The notes: generated by a model not told the origin, from the letters alone. A stretch of 64,000 nucleotides of DNA from Arcobacter acticola (GCF_013177675.1 NZ_CP042652.1:124001-188000), one strand, 5' to 3'. Shown: positions 17,985 to 27,785, numbered from the stretch's first letter. Numbers and translations: made by a program.

Positions 17985-18809
17985 ATGCTAAATATAAAAG
18001 GTTGTGGATTAGGTCTTAGAAGTGATTTTCTATTAGATTTAAAAAACAGCGATTTTAATCCAGATTTTTGGGAGATAACTCCTGAAAACTGGATGCATAT
18101 GCCTAAAATATTTGAAAAAGCCTTTGAAGAGGCAGTTTTCTCAAAACCCACAGTTGCACATGGTTTATCTTTATCAATTGGGTCTGCTGATAAACTAAAT
18201 AAAAAATTCGTTAAACAAATCAAAACATTTTTAGATAGATATAATATCGAACACTATTCTGAGCATCTTAGCTTCTCTTCACTTGATGGAAATCAAAGTT
18301 ATGAATTATTGCCACTTCCAATGACTAAAAATATGGTGAGTATAATAAGTGATAGAGTAAAAGAGGTTGAGGATATTATTCAAAGAAATTTGATACTTGA
18401 AAATGCAACATACTATTTAGTTCCTTATTCTGAAATGGCTGAGGTTGATTTTATAAATGAAGTTTTAGATAAATCAGGTGCTAAAATGCTTTTAGATGTG
18501 AATAATGTATTCGTAAATGCATCTAATCACTCTTTTAAATCAAGAAGATTTATAGATGAAATTGATAAATCAAAAGTAGCATATATGCATATTGCAGGTC
18601 ATTATCATGATAATGAGTTTGATATGAAAATAGATTCTCATGGAATGCCAGTTTGTTCTGGAGTTTGGAAATTACTTGAATATACTTTAAAACAGCTAGA
18701 TGCACCTATTATGATAGAAAGGGATAATAATATCCCACCGCTTTTAGAGCTGCAAAGTGAATATAATCAAATGAAAGATATTGTTCAAAGAGTTAGAAAT
18801 GCAAACTGA
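17985..18809 (+). CDS. DUF692 / MNIO enzyme, bufferin maturation (BufB/HvfB-like)
   Basis: 274 residues, a TIM-barrel multinuclear non-heme iron oxidase. Family motifs are all present: GCGLGLR at 6-12, EITPENWM near 32, AHGLSLSIGS near 53, HYSEHLSFS near 87, ILENATYY, LLLDVNNVFVNA near 174, MHIAGH near 205, DSHGMP and IMIERDNN. The His, Asp and Glu in these motifs are the usual iron ligands. Relatives oxidise precursor cysteines into heterocycles or thioamides. It starts 25 nt after the precursor with only a weak ribosome site, which would give less enzyme than substrate. Confidence 0.9.
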   Translation: MLNIKGCGLGLRSDFLLDLKNSDFNPDFWEITPENWMHMPKIFEKAFEEAVFSKPTVAHGLSLSIGSADKLNKKFVKQIKTFLDRYNIEHYSEHLSFSSLDGNQSYELLPLPMTKNMVSIISDRVKEVEDIIQRNLILENATYYLVPYSEMAEVDFINEVLDKSGAKMLLDVNNVFVNASNHSFKSRRFIDEIDKSKVAYMHIAGHYHDNEFDMKIDSHGMPVCSGVWKLLEYTLKQLDAPIMIERDNNIPPLLELQSEYNQMKDIVQRVRNAN

Positions 18810-19494
18810 TAAAACAATAGAAAGAGAAATTCAAGATAGATTTTTTGACCTTATTACAAATCAAAAAGAGAACAAAACTTCCAATGCCTTTAAAGTTTAT
18901 CAAAAATTAGTCTTTTATAGATATGAAGAGATTATAAAAAGCACCTTTGTTCAATTTATAAAGAATATTTCTGAAAGAGAATTAGAAAACTCTATTTATG
19001 AATTTTTAAAAAATCCTCCTAAAACAGAATTTGTTTGGAAAATAGCAAATGATTATATTAAGTTTGTAAAAAAACTAAAACTTTTTCATGATAGGAAATA
19101 CTTATATGAGCTTTTATATTTTGACTGGATTGAAGTTGAAATATATATGAAAGAGTATAAGCTAAAAGAAAATGATTTCTCTTGGGATAGTTATTATTGT
19201 CTTTCAAAAAGTGCTAGAGTAAAAAAATTTCAATATGACATTATAAATGCAAATCATAAAGAAAAAAGAGAGAATTATCTAATAATCTATTATGATTTTA
19301 ATACCGATGAGGTTTTATTCAGAGAAATAAATCAGTTTATCTATGTATTGATCAAAAAAATGAAATATTCTACTTTAGAATCTACTTTAAATGAGATATG
19401 TAAAGAAAATGAAATAGAATTTAATGAAGCTAAAGAGATTTTACAAGAGCCTTTAAAGGAACTTATCCAAAATAGGGCGCTTGCATTAAATTAG
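18799..19494 (+). CDS. DUF2063-family partner of the MNIO enzyme (BufC/HvfC-like)
   Basis: The ATG at 18799 overlaps the MNIO gene by 11 nt and is preferred over a TTG at 18781. The product is 231 residues. The N-terminal DUF2063 domain has a helical start (REIQDRFFDLITN), the family-like region VYQKLVFYRYEEIIKSTF, and LYELLYFDWIEVE. The C-terminal domain (after about residue 155, LIIYYDFNTDEVLFREIN) resembles the winged-helix-like region of HvfC proteins. In related systems this protein binds the precursor and the MNIO enzyme. It is annotated elsewhere as a putative DNA-binding protein, but the partner role fits better here. Its stop overlaps the convergent MATE gene by 4 nt. Confidence 0.82.
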   Translation: MQTDKTIEREIQDRFFDLITNQKENKTSNAFKVYQKLVFYRYEEIIKSTFVQFIKNISERELENSIYEFLKNPPKTEFVWKIANDYIKFVKKLKLFHDRKYLYELLYFDWIEVEIYMKEYKLKENDFSWDSYYCLSKSARVKKFQYDIINANHKEKRENYLIIYYDFNTDEVLFREINQFIYVLIKKMKYSTLESTLNEICKENEIEFNEAKEILQEPLKELIQNRALALN

Positions 19495-20849
19495 AATGTT
19501 TTATTACAAATTTTCTTTAATAAAGAGTTTGTATAAAAATATGCAAAAATAGCAGCACTATAAATCATAAATAAAATTCCAAACCATAAATATATAAAAT
19601 CAAGTTCGAAGAATTTAACTATAAAATATGCAATTACAAGTTTTGCAAAGATTTGTCTATAAAGTCCTATATATAAAAGCATTTTAGGTTTTTTAATACC
19701 TTGTAGAGTTGAAACACATACAAATAAAACAATATAAGCATAAAAAATCCAAATTTCAACAAGTAAATAATCAACTCCAAAACCAACAACAATAGGATTA
19801 GAATCAAATTGAGTGATGATAAATCTACCTAAAATTGTAAGAGTTATTATTCCAACAGTTGAGATAATAAATCCATATTTTAATGCAGTTTTTAAAGTCT
19901 CTATAACCCTATCATATTTTTTAGCACCAAAGTTATTTGAAACAAGTGTTAAAACAGCCGTACTAAGACCAAGAGCAGGAAGAAGCATTAATTGTTCAAC
20001 TCTATATCCTATTCCATAACCAGCAACTGCTTCCATCCCATAGTGTGATACAAAATATGTAAGAATAAGTGAACCAATAGCCATTGTAAGCATATTTAAA
20101 CTTGCAGGTAATCCTTGAGTTAAAAACTGTTTATAAACTCTTAAATCAGGTATGAAATATTTAAGATTTTCAAAGTGAATAAGTTTTGTTTGTAATACTT
20201 TGTAAAGCATATAAAACATATTTATAACTTGAATTAGAACCGTTGCTATTGCGATACCTTTTATTCCCATTGCAGGTATAAATAAAAACCCATAAATAAA
20301 TATAGGATTTAAAACTAAGTTTGCAAAGAATCCAAATATCAAGCTATTTCTATATGTTTTAGTATCTCCAGTTGCCACTAAAACAGAGTTTAATGAGAAG
20401 TTAAACATAAAAAATATTGCACCAAATAAAATAGGATTTATATAATCAAGAGAAATTTGTAGATATTCATTTTGCGCACCTAAAAGTTTAAAAAGCCAAG
20501 GAGCTGCAAAATATCCAATAATACTTAAACTTAATCCTATAATAGGAACAAAAATTAATCCCTTATGTGCATAAATAGTAGCTAATTTATATCTTTTTTT
20601 ACCAAGAGCATTTCCCAAAAGTGCAGTAATTGCAGATGAAAAACCATATCCAAAACCAATGATCAAAAAGAAAATCATAAAAGATAAGGATAAAGCTGCG
20701 ATTGCTTGGGTTGATATAAGCCCTGCATAAAATGTATCAACTACATTATACATAGTATTAAAAAACATTCCAACACTAGCAGGAATTGCTAGTTGTTTTA
20801 TCAAGCTTGGAATATCTTGCGTGGTTAGATGTTGTGTATTTTTTCTCAA
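19491..20849 (-). CDS. MATE-family multidrug/Na+ antiporter
   Basis: 452 residues with about 12 TM helices. The start IPSLIKQLAIPASVGMFFNTMYNVVDTFYAG is typical of MATE exporters of the NorM/DinF type, with a second half-repeat FLTQGLPASLNMLTMAIGSLIL near residue 238. Substrate cannot be inferred. The 3' end is convergent with, and overlaps, the bufferin partner gene by 4 nt, so no terminator lies between them. It lies 17 nt downstream of hom on the same strand. Confidence 0.9.
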   Translation of the reverse strand: MRKNTQHLTTQDIPSLIKQLAIPASVGMFFNTMYNVVDTFYAGLISTQAIAALSLSFMIFFLIIGFGYGFSSAITALLGNALGKKRYKLATIYAHKGLIFVPIIGLSLSIIGYFAAPWLFKLLGAQNEYLQISLDYINPILFGAIFFMFNFSLNSVLVATGDTKTYRNSLIFGFFANLVLNPIFIYGFLFIPAMGIKGIAIATVLIQVINMFYMLYKVLQTKLIHFENLKYFIPDLRVYKQFLTQGLPASLNMLTMAIGSLILTYFVSHYGMEAVAGYGIGYRVEQLMLLPALGLSTAVLTLVSNNFGAKKYDRVIETLKTALKYGFIISTVGIITLTILGRFIITQFDSNPIVVGFGVDYLLVEIWIFYAYIVLFVCVSTLQGIKKPKMLLYIGLYRQIFAKLVIAYFIVKFFELDFIYLWFGILFMIYSAAIFAYFYTNSLLKKICNKTF

Positions 20850-20865
20850 ATTATTAGAATAGAAA

Positions 20866-22128
20866 CTATTCTTCTATTCTTATCATCGCAGGTTTGCTGA
20901 TGATTACGCCTGAGTTTTCAAGTTCAACTATAGCTTTTAAAATATCTCTTTCAACAGAAATATGAGTAGTTAAAAGTAGGTTAGCAGTTGCATTTTTTAG
21001 AGGTTTTTGCATCATAGCTTCAATTGAAATTGAGTTGTCTCCTAAGATTGTAGCGATTTTTGCTAATGTTCCTGGTCTATCAGCAACCTCAAGTCTTAGA
21101 TAATATTTAGTTTGAATATTTTCTTTTGCCATTAAAGTAACTTTTTCACCTGGTTGATTCTCAAAACCAAGCATTGGTGAACCTTTTCCTCGTCTTGCAA
21201 TATCTATAATATTTGCAACCACTGCAGATGCTGTTGCATCTCCACCTGCTCCTGCTCCATAGAACATAGTCTCACCAACTTTATCTCCAATAACAGAGAT
21301 CCCATTCATAACACCATCTACTTTTGCAATCATTTTATCTTCAGGAATCATAACAGGATGAACTCTTAATTCGATCTCATTTCCTACTTTTTTTGCAATT
21401 CCTAAAAGTTTAATTGAAAATTCAAACTCTTTTGCAAAAGCAATATCAGCACTTGAAATGTTTTGAATACCTTCAATTAAAATATCTTCAGGTTTAACAT
21501 CAATTCCATAAGCAATAGAACCTAAGATTAGAAGTTTATGAGCAGCATCATATCCACCAACATCAAAAGTAGGGTCAGACTCAGCATAACCTAAATCTTG
21601 AGCCTCTTTTAAAATATCATCATATTTTATACCATCATTAATCATTCTTGTTAACATATAGTTACAAGTTCCATTCATGATACCTTGAATAGATTTAATA
21701 TGATTTGCACTTAATCCATCTCTTAGGGCATTAATAATTGGAATTCCTCCAGCAACTGCTGCTTCAAATTCAAAAGGAATGTCACCTGCAAGTTCTTGAA
21801 GTTCATATCTATGATATGCTAATAAAGCTTTATTAGCAGTAACCACAGCTTTACCTTTTAATAAAGCTTTTCTTACTATTTCATTTGGTTTATCAATTCC
21901 ACCCATTAACTCAACAACAACATCAATTGAATCATCATTTAATACATCATCAATATTATCACTTAATTTAATATCAACATTTCTAGTTTTATGTAAGTTT
22001 GAAACTACTCCAATGGTTGGTACAATCTCAATTCCAGCACGTGCGGTTATAATATTTTTATTATCTCTTAAAATATTAGCAACACTTGCTCCAACTGTAC
22101 CAACTCCAATAATTCCAACTTTTAACAT
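20866..22128 (-). CDS. hom: Homoserine dehydrogenase
   Basis: It reduces aspartate semialdehyde to homoserine for threonine and methionine. 420 residues: an NAD(P)-binding domain with GIIGVGTVGASVANIL at the N-terminus, a catalytic domain containing GIMNGTCNYMLTRM and AESDPTFDVGGYDAAHKL, and a C-terminal ACT domain (about 345-420, YYLRLEVADRPGTLAKIA) for feedback control. It lies 9 nt after the aminotransferase gene, probably in one operon. Confidence 0.96.
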   Translation of the reverse strand: MLKVGIIGVGTVGASVANILRDNKNIITARAGIEIVPTIGVVSNLHKTRNVDIKLSDNIDDVLNDDSIDVVVELMGGIDKPNEIVRKALLKGKAVVTANKALLAYHRYELQELAGDIPFEFEAAVAGGIPIINALRDGLSANHIKSIQGIMNGTCNYMLTRMINDGIKYDDILKEAQDLGYAESDPTFDVGGYDAAHKLLILGSIAYGIDVKPEDILIEGIQNISSADIAFAKEFEFSIKLLGIAKKVGNEIELRVHPVMIPEDKMIAKVDGVMNGISVIGDKVGETMFYGAGAGGDATASAVVANIIDIARRGKGSPMLGFENQPGEKVTLMAKENIQTKYYLRLEVADRPGTLAKIATILGDNSISIEAMMQKPLKNATANLLLTTHISVERDILKAIVELENSGVIISKPAMIRIEE

Positions 22129-22137
22129 AGTATATTC

Positions 22138-23352
22138 CTATTTTTCTAATGATTTTAAATATTTCTTTATATTTTTTGCAGCTTGTCTAATTCTTTTTTC
22201 ATTTTCAATTAATGCAATTCTTACATACTGGTCACCATAGTTACCAAATCCAATTCCAGGACTTACTGCAACTTGTGCTTGTGTAAGTAATTGTTTTGAG
22301 AATTCCATACTTCCTAAATGTGCTGCACATTCTGGAATTTTTGCCCAAATAAACATAGATGCATTTGGCTTATTCATTTTCCAACCAGCTTCTGCAAATA
22401 CTTCAAGCATTAAATCTCTTCTTTTTCTATATTTTTCAATATGTTCATCAACACAATCTTGTGGACCATCAAGTGCTACAGTTGCAGCAATTTGAATTGG
22501 AGTAAACATTCCATAATCTAACCATGATTTGATTCTTTTTAACGCACCAATTAGTTTTTCATTTCCAACAATACAACCAACTCTCCATCCTGCCATATTA
22601 TAAGATTTACTTAATGTAAAACATTCTACTGCCACATCTAAAGCACCCTCAGCTTGGAAAATTGATGGAGTTTTATAACCATCAAAAGTAATATCAGCAT
22701 AAGCAATATCTGAGATAATATAAAATCTCTCTTTTTTAGCCATTGCTACTAATTTTGTGTAAAATTCAGGTGTAACAGTAGCGCAAGTTGGGTTATGAGG
22801 GAAGTTTACGACTACAAATTTTACTTTTGGAATTGATTCATCAATTGTTTTTTGTAATCTTTGAAAAAATAAATCTTCATCAACTTTAAATACATCATCA
22901 AACACTAATTCAAATTTATGAACAGCTGCACCATTTAACATAAAAGCGTATGAGTGAATAGGATAAGTTGGATCTGGAACAACAGCCACGTCTCCCACAT
23001 TTACAATAGCTTGAACTAAATGAACGTAACCTTCTTTAGAACCCATTGTTGCACATACATGTTTATTTGGATCTAAATAATCAACATCATATTTTCTTTT
23101 ATACCAGTTAGAAATAGCAAGTCTTAATTTATAAATACCAGCACTTGCACTGTAACCATGATTTTTAGGTTTTGCAGCAGCTTCAATTAGTTTATCTGTG
23201 ATATGTTGAGGAGCAGGACCATCAGGATTTCCCATAGAAAAGTCAATTACATCTTCACCTGCACGTCTTGCTTCCATTTTAATATTATTAACTTCAGCAA
23301 ACACATAGTTTGGAAGTCTCTTCATTCTTTCAAATTCAATTTCTGGGAACAT
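22138..23352 (-). CDS. Class I/II PLP aminotransferase (AlaC/DapL-like)
   Basis: 404 residues. The fold-type I pattern is clear: FSMGNPDGPAPQHI near residue 39, FPHNPTCATV near 180, the PLP-lysine in TLSKSYNMAGWRVG near 243, and the substrate-binding Arg in YVRIALIEN near 378. Related proteins are annotated as alanine transaminase AlaC, LL-diaminopimelate aminotransferase or aspartate aminotransferase. The hom neighbour suggests amino-acid synthesis. The exact substrate is open. Confidence 0.85.
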   Translation of the reverse strand: MFPEIEFERMKRLPNYVFAEVNNIKMEARRAGEDVIDFSMGNPDGPAPQHITDKLIEAAAKPKNHGYSASAGIYKLRLAISNWYKRKYDVDYLDPNKHVCATMGSKEGYVHLVQAIVNVGDVAVVPDPTYPIHSYAFMLNGAAVHKFELVFDDVFKVDEDLFFQRLQKTIDESIPKVKFVVVNFPHNPTCATVTPEFYTKLVAMAKKERFYIISDIAYADITFDGYKTPSIFQAEGALDVAVECFTLSKSYNMAGWRVGCIVGNEKLIGALKRIKSWLDYGMFTPIQIAATVALDGPQDCVDEHIEKYRKRRDLMLEVFAEAGWKMNKPNASMFIWAKIPECAAHLGSMEFSKQLLTQAQVAVSPGIGFGNYGDQYVRIALIENEKRIRQAAKNIKKYLKSLEK

Positions 23353-23355
23353 TCT

Positions 23356-24165
23356 TTACTCCTTAGTAATAGTAATCCCTCGCTTTAAATTAGCAAGAGA
23401 ATATAAATCATCAATTTTAATATATTTAGTATTATTAGGCACACTAAGTCTTAGACTATTATGCAAACTATCTTCTTCATGAATTTCAATCATATTGAAA
23501 TCACTGTCATAGAAAACTACACTTGGATACCAAGAATTACCTGCATTTGAATTTATAGAAATTCTTGAAGCATTTTCAATCATCACCATGTAAGGTTTTG
23601 ATGGTTTTTTTAAAGATAATTGATTGTTTCCAACTAAATTTTCCGCTTTATAAATTGTAGAATTTCTCATATCAATTGAGTAATCCCATTTATAATTTCC
23701 CTCTCTTTTAATATCTACTATATTACAATTTATTGATTGTAACTCTTGAGATAATCTGAGAGGGCTTATGGCGGCTGCGGTTTTTACTTTGATAGTCCAT
23801 TTAAAAGTATTATCAACAACTGTTTCATCTTGTGTTATGAAATATTGATGTCCTAAAACTTTTAATATATCAGTTAAATTTTTTATTGATTTTTTAGTAT
23901 TACCTTGAATATTGAAAGTCACATCAATATTTTGAGTTGAACCAAAATTTAATTTTAATAAGCCATTATTTTCAAGCCCTTGAGTAAGTTTTGCATAATT
24001 TACATAACCATTTGAATAGTATTCATTTTGGTTACCAAACTGATGATTGATTAAATTTCTATGGGTATTATAATCTGAATACCCAAGTAAGTTTTGTATC
24101 TTTTCATTCAAGTCTGCATTTGCAAATACAGAAAGAGTAGCTATTAAAATAAATTTTTTTATCAC
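23356..24165 (-). CDS. Secreted protein of unknown function
   Basis: 269 residues with a signal peptide (MIKKFILIATLSVFANA). The mature part has a leading amphipathic stretch (LNEKIQNLLGYSDYNTHRNLI), an alpha/beta middle (residues 70-155), and a C-terminal beta-rich part (residues 190-269) that resembles a small jelly-roll. I do not recognise a named family. It sits 3 nt after the aminotransferase start and 15 nt after rlmB in a minus-strand run, so it is probably expressed with them. Periplasmic location is the only supported statement. Confidence 0.6.
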   Translation of the reverse strand: MIKKFILIATLSVFANADLNEKIQNLLGYSDYNTHRNLINHQFGNQNEYYSNGYVNYAKLTQGLENNGLLKLNFGSTQNIDVTFNIQGNTKKSIKNLTDILKVLGHQYFITQDETVVDNTFKWTIKVKTAAAISPLRLSQELQSINCNIVDIKREGNYKWDYSIDMRNSTIYKAENLVGNNQLSLKKPSKPYMVMIENASRISINSNAGNSWYPSVVFYDSDFNMIEIHEEDSLHNSLRLSVPNNTKYIKIDDLYSLANLKRGITITKE

Positions 24166-24180
24166 GACTTTTCTTCTTTA

Positions 24181-24870
24181 TTATCTTTTTAGGTTATATA
24201 TTAAAATACCAGCTGCAACTGAAACATTTAATGAATCAAATTCATGTTCCATAGCAATAGATACTTTTAAATCAAGTTTTTTACTAACTTTTGGAGAAAT
24301 TCCTGTTCCTTCACTTCCTAAAAATAGAGCTACTTTATCAGTTTTTTCAATTTTTCCATATTTTTTTAGGTCAACACCATCTGTTGTTGCACCAATTAGT
24401 GTAAAACCTGCATCTATTAATTCACTTGCTAAATCAACTGATCTTGGGTGAATTGCAAAAGGTAAATCAAGTAAAGCACCTGAACTTGTTCTTAGAATTC
24501 CTGAGTCATTAACTGTTTTAATATCAGCTGCTATTAAACCTTCAATTCCTAAAGAATAAGCAGTTCTAGCAATTGCTCCAATATTACCAACATCTGTTAC
24601 ACCATCTAAAACAAGAATAAAATTCATTTTCTTGAATTCTTTAATGTCTGTATATTCAGCATGTGTTAGTTTTAAAATGAAACCTTGGTGGTTTCCGCCT
24701 TTTGCTAATGCTTGAGCTTTTTGATTATCCACTTTATGGATTTTCTTATCAAGTTTTGCAAATCTTGTAAAAAGTTTTTTATCAATTTCTTTTGAAAGAA
24801 AAACTTCTTCTATTAAATGAGGGTGTTTATCAAGTACATAAAGTACAATTTGTTTTCCATATATTATCAT
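24181..24870 (-). CDS. rlmB: 23S rRNA (guanosine2251-2'-O)-methyltransferase RlmB (TrmH/SpoU family)
   Basis: 229 residues. A short N-terminal substrate-binding domain (IYGKQIVLYVLDKHPHLIEEVF) precedes a SPOUT domain. The domain carries the three motifs: LVLDGVTDVGNIGAIARTA near 93, LFLGSEGTGIS near 186 and SLNVSVAAGILIYN near 213. The last two form the knotted SAM-binding site. rlmB, rsmI and rpmE are close neighbours in many Campylobacterota; here a chemoreceptor gene lies between rlmB and rsmI. Confidence 0.92.
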   Translation of the reverse strand: MIIYGKQIVLYVLDKHPHLIEEVFLSKEIDKKLFTRFAKLDKKIHKVDNQKAQALAKGGNHQGFILKLTHAEYTDIKEFKKMNFILVLDGVTDVGNIGAIARTAYSLGIEGLIAADIKTVNDSGILRTSSGALLDLPFAIHPRSVDLASELIDAGFTLIGATTDGVDLKKYGKIEKTDKVALFLGSEGTGISPKVSKKLDLKVSIAMEHEFDSLNVSVAAGILIYNLKR

Positions 24871-24992
24871 AGGCGGATTATATCTAAATTATGTTAATAA
24901 AGTTCTTTGTTTTTTTATAAATTTTATAGCTTTAAATAAGCTACATTTTTAGGCTATAATTAATTTTAATAATAATTGGATGGAGGAAATTA

Positions 24993-26969
24993 ATGCAAAA
25001 TATAGAGAATGATTTTATTCGTGTATTAGACACTGATGATACTAATTTGTAAGATAGGATAAATAGTTTATTTTTTGAGCAAAATGCGCCTAAATTGGTA
25101 CTTGGATTTATATCTCCTCATTTGAATTTTGAAGTGATTTCTAAAAAAATTAAATCAGTATTTCCCGATGAAACAAAAGTGGTTCTTACCACAACAGCAG
25201 GAGAACTTTGTACATTTGATTTAGATAAGAAAAAAGACTCTCTTTATCATGAAGCAAATGGATCTTGGCAAAATATAGTATTACAAAGTTTTAGTGAAGA
25301 TATAATTGATAAAGTAGAAGTACTAACAATACCTTTATTTAGTGAAAATATTACAAGTCAAACAATTTCTCATGAAGAAAGAATAAGCAAAATAAAAAAT
25401 GAAATATTACGATTAAATATTCCTTTTAAAATAAAGCATACAGATTGTTTTGCTTTGACTATTGTTGATGGATTATCAAATAGTGAGAGTTTTTTAACAG
25501 AAGCTGTTTATGAAAGTGGTAAATTACCTTGTTTATTAATAGGTGGTTCATCAGGTGGAAAGCTAGATTTTCAAGAGAGTTATATTTTTAATAATGAAGA
25601 AACGACAAGACACAAAGCTGTGATTATGTTGATAAAAATGAAAAAAAATATGAAGTATGGAGTTTTCAAATCTCAAAGTTGTGAAAAAACTGATTTAAAC
25701 TTTATTGTTGCTCAATCAAATTTGTTAAATAGAAGTGTTCAAAGTGTACTTGATGTAAATGGAAATAAAATTATTAATATTGTAGATGTATTATGTGAAT
25801 ATCTAAATTGTAAGTTAGATGATTTATCTTCAAAACTTGTGGATTATAATTTTGCAATTGAAGTAAATAATGAACTTTATATTCGGTCTGTATCAAAGGT
25901 TGATATTGAAAATAGAAGCATTTCCTTTTTTTGTGATATTTCGTTTGGCGATATTTTATATTTAGTAAAAAACAAAGAGTTTGTTTCTCAAACACAAATT
26001 GATTATAGAAATTATTCATCAATGAAAAAACAAGAGCCAATAGGTGCAATATTAAATGATTGTATTTTAAGAAGATTATTTAATAGTGGAAATTTAAACT
26101 CTTTAAAAACATTTAATGACATTCCACTTGCTGGATATTCTACTTTTGGAGAGTTATTGGGACTTAATATCAATCAGACTTTAACAGCACTGTTTTTCTA
26201 TAAAGTAGAAGATGACAATGAATATTATGATGATTATGTGGATAATTTTGTAGATAAATACTCATCATTTTATGGTTATTTTAAACAGCGTGAAATACAT
26301 AAGTATCAGCTGCTATCAAGGGTTAGAACAACATTATTATCAAATCTTAAAAGTGCATTTCCCTTAATTCAAGATATGGTTAATATTTTAAACTTTGTTT
26401 ATGAGAATACAAAAGAGGGAAATGTTGTAATAAATGATGTAACAAATAAATTTACTACTTTTACTCAAGAAATAATGGATAATGTTAATACAAATTCACA
26501 ATTAGTAAATGATATGGAAGTTTTAACACAAAGTGCATCTGATATTAAAAAAGTCCTATCATCAATTTCAGGTATTGCAATTCAAACAAATCTTTTAGCA
26601 CTAAATGCAGCAATTGAAGCATCAAGGGCAGGGGAGTTTGGAAATGGTTTTAAAGTTGTTGCTGATGAAGTAAAAAAATTAGCTGGAAAAACGCAAACGA
26701 GTTTAGGTGAAAGTAATGCCTCTGTAAAAATCACAATAAATAATATAAAAGAAATAAGTGAAAATATCACAAACAGTAGTAAAAAACTAAGTATAATTTC
26801 TACTGATATGGGCGATATAAATACTTCAATAGAACAAATATATACAAAATCAAAAGAGAGTAATAGTTTTATTGCAAATAAAAAAGAGAACTTTGATAGA
26901 TTAATTTATAGTATATCTGCTATTGAAAATATTCAAAAACAGTTGGATATTTTGGAAAGAAACTTCTAG
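24993..26969 (+). pseudogene. FIST-domain cytoplasmic chemoreceptor with an early nonsense codon
   Basis: The natural start appears to be the ATG at 24993, preceded by a strong GGAGG at 24982-24986. The frame reads MQNIENDFIRVLDTDDTNL, then TAA at 25050-25052, then continues unbroken in the same frame ([20 protein letters not shown]...) to 26969. The main part has a FIST sensory domain (to about residue 400) and a C-terminal MCP signalling hairpin with the family core [21 protein letters not shown]; no TM helix is present. A TTG at 25095 could restart translation but lacks a ribosome site. It is either a recent pseudogene, a readthrough gene or a sequencing error. Confidence 0.75.
25050..25052 (+). 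other. In-frame TAA at codon 20 of the FIST chemoreceptor
   Basis: TTG TAA GAT interrupts a frame that is otherwise open from 24993 to 26969. A single C-to-T change from CAA (Gln) would be enough to create it. No shift of frame is involved. Confidence 0.85.
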
Positions 26970-26992
26970 AAATTAATTTTCTAGAAGTTTTT
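26961..26992. terminator. Bidirectional terminator between the FIST gene and rsmI
   Basis: A 12-bp perfect stem (AACTTCTAGAAA, 26961-26972, with its complement at 26978-26989) and a 5-nt loop, followed by a T-run to 26992. It overlaps the FIST stop and lies at the end of convergent rsmI. Confidence 0.8.
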
Positions 26993-27785
26993 GATATACA
27001 TCTTTTATGGATTGCCCTGTCATTTTTGCTATTAATTTTGCTTTTATTTTAGGAGCTATATCTAGATTTTGGATGTCATTTAAATCTAGATTAAAACCAA
27101 TTGTCTCTTTTGGTTTGATAACTACTACCCATTCACCTTTGATATTTATATCTTTAAATTTATTAAATAGATTTAAAGATGTATCTTTATAGCTATTTTG
27201 GTGTAGTTTTGTGATTTCTTTTGCTAAAAATATTGTTCTATTTGGATCTTTTATACTTAGTTCTTCAAGTAATTTTAGAAGTCTGTGTGGTGACTCATAC
27301 AGTATTGATAATTTATCATCATTTAAAATATCATCAAGTTTTGAAGCACGACTTACTCCTTTATGGTCTAAAAATCCATAAAAAGAAAAAGTAGTAGTAG
27401 AAAATCCACTCATAGCATATGCTGTTAAAATAGCATTTGCACCTGGAAGTACATCATAAGGGATTTCATTTTTTATGCAATAATCTACAAGTGTAGCACC
27501 TGGATCACTAACACAAGGCATTCCTGCATCGCTTACGTAAACAACATTTTTAGAAAAAGTCTCTTTATCTAATGATTTTAATATTTTATCTTCATTATGA
27601 GAGTGAAAAGATTTGTATTCTTTGTTGGAAAAGTCTAGGTTATTTCTTTCTCCTAGTAGATTTAGAAGTTTTTTTGTGACTCTAGTATCTTCACAAAAAA
27701 TAAGTTCCGCTTCAACAAGAATTCTTAAAGATCTTTGAGAAATATCTTCAAGATTTCCTATTGGAGTGGGAACTAAGCACAGCAC
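26973..27785 (-). CDS. rsmI: 16S rRNA (cytidine1402-2'-O)-methyltransferase RsmI
   Basis: 270 residues of the tetrapyrrole-methylase fold. The N-terminus LVPTPIGNLEDISQRSLRIL, then IFCEDTRVTKKLL, SDAGMPCVSDPGATLVDYC near 90 and LYESPHRLLKLL near 160 are diagnostic of RsmI (YraL). It 2'-O-methylates C1402 in the 16S decoding site. It lies 9 nt after rpmE and probably shares its transcript. Confidence 0.95.
   Translation of the reverse strand: MLCLVPTPIGNLEDISQRSLRILVEAELIFCEDTRVTKKLLNLLGERNNLDFSNKEYKSFHSHNEDKILKSLDKETFSKNVVYVSDAGMPCVSDPGATLVDYCIKNEIPYDVLPGANAILTAYAMSGFSTTTFSFYGFLDHKGVSRASKLDDILNDDKLSILYESPHRLLKLLEELSIKDPNRTIFLAKEITKLHQNSYKDTSLNLFNKFKDINIKGEWVVVIKPKETIGFNLDLNDIQNLDIAPKIKAKLIAKMTGQSIKDVYQKLLEN

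Noticed and set aside
18781-18798. TTG upstream start for the DUF2063 gene
   Set aside because: The ATG at 18799 gives a normal 11-nt overlap and a better N-terminus.
25095-25097. TTG at 25095 as the true start of the FIST chemoreceptor
   Set aside because: No ribosome site; the upstream ATG with GGAGG is in the same frame and separated only by one stop codon.
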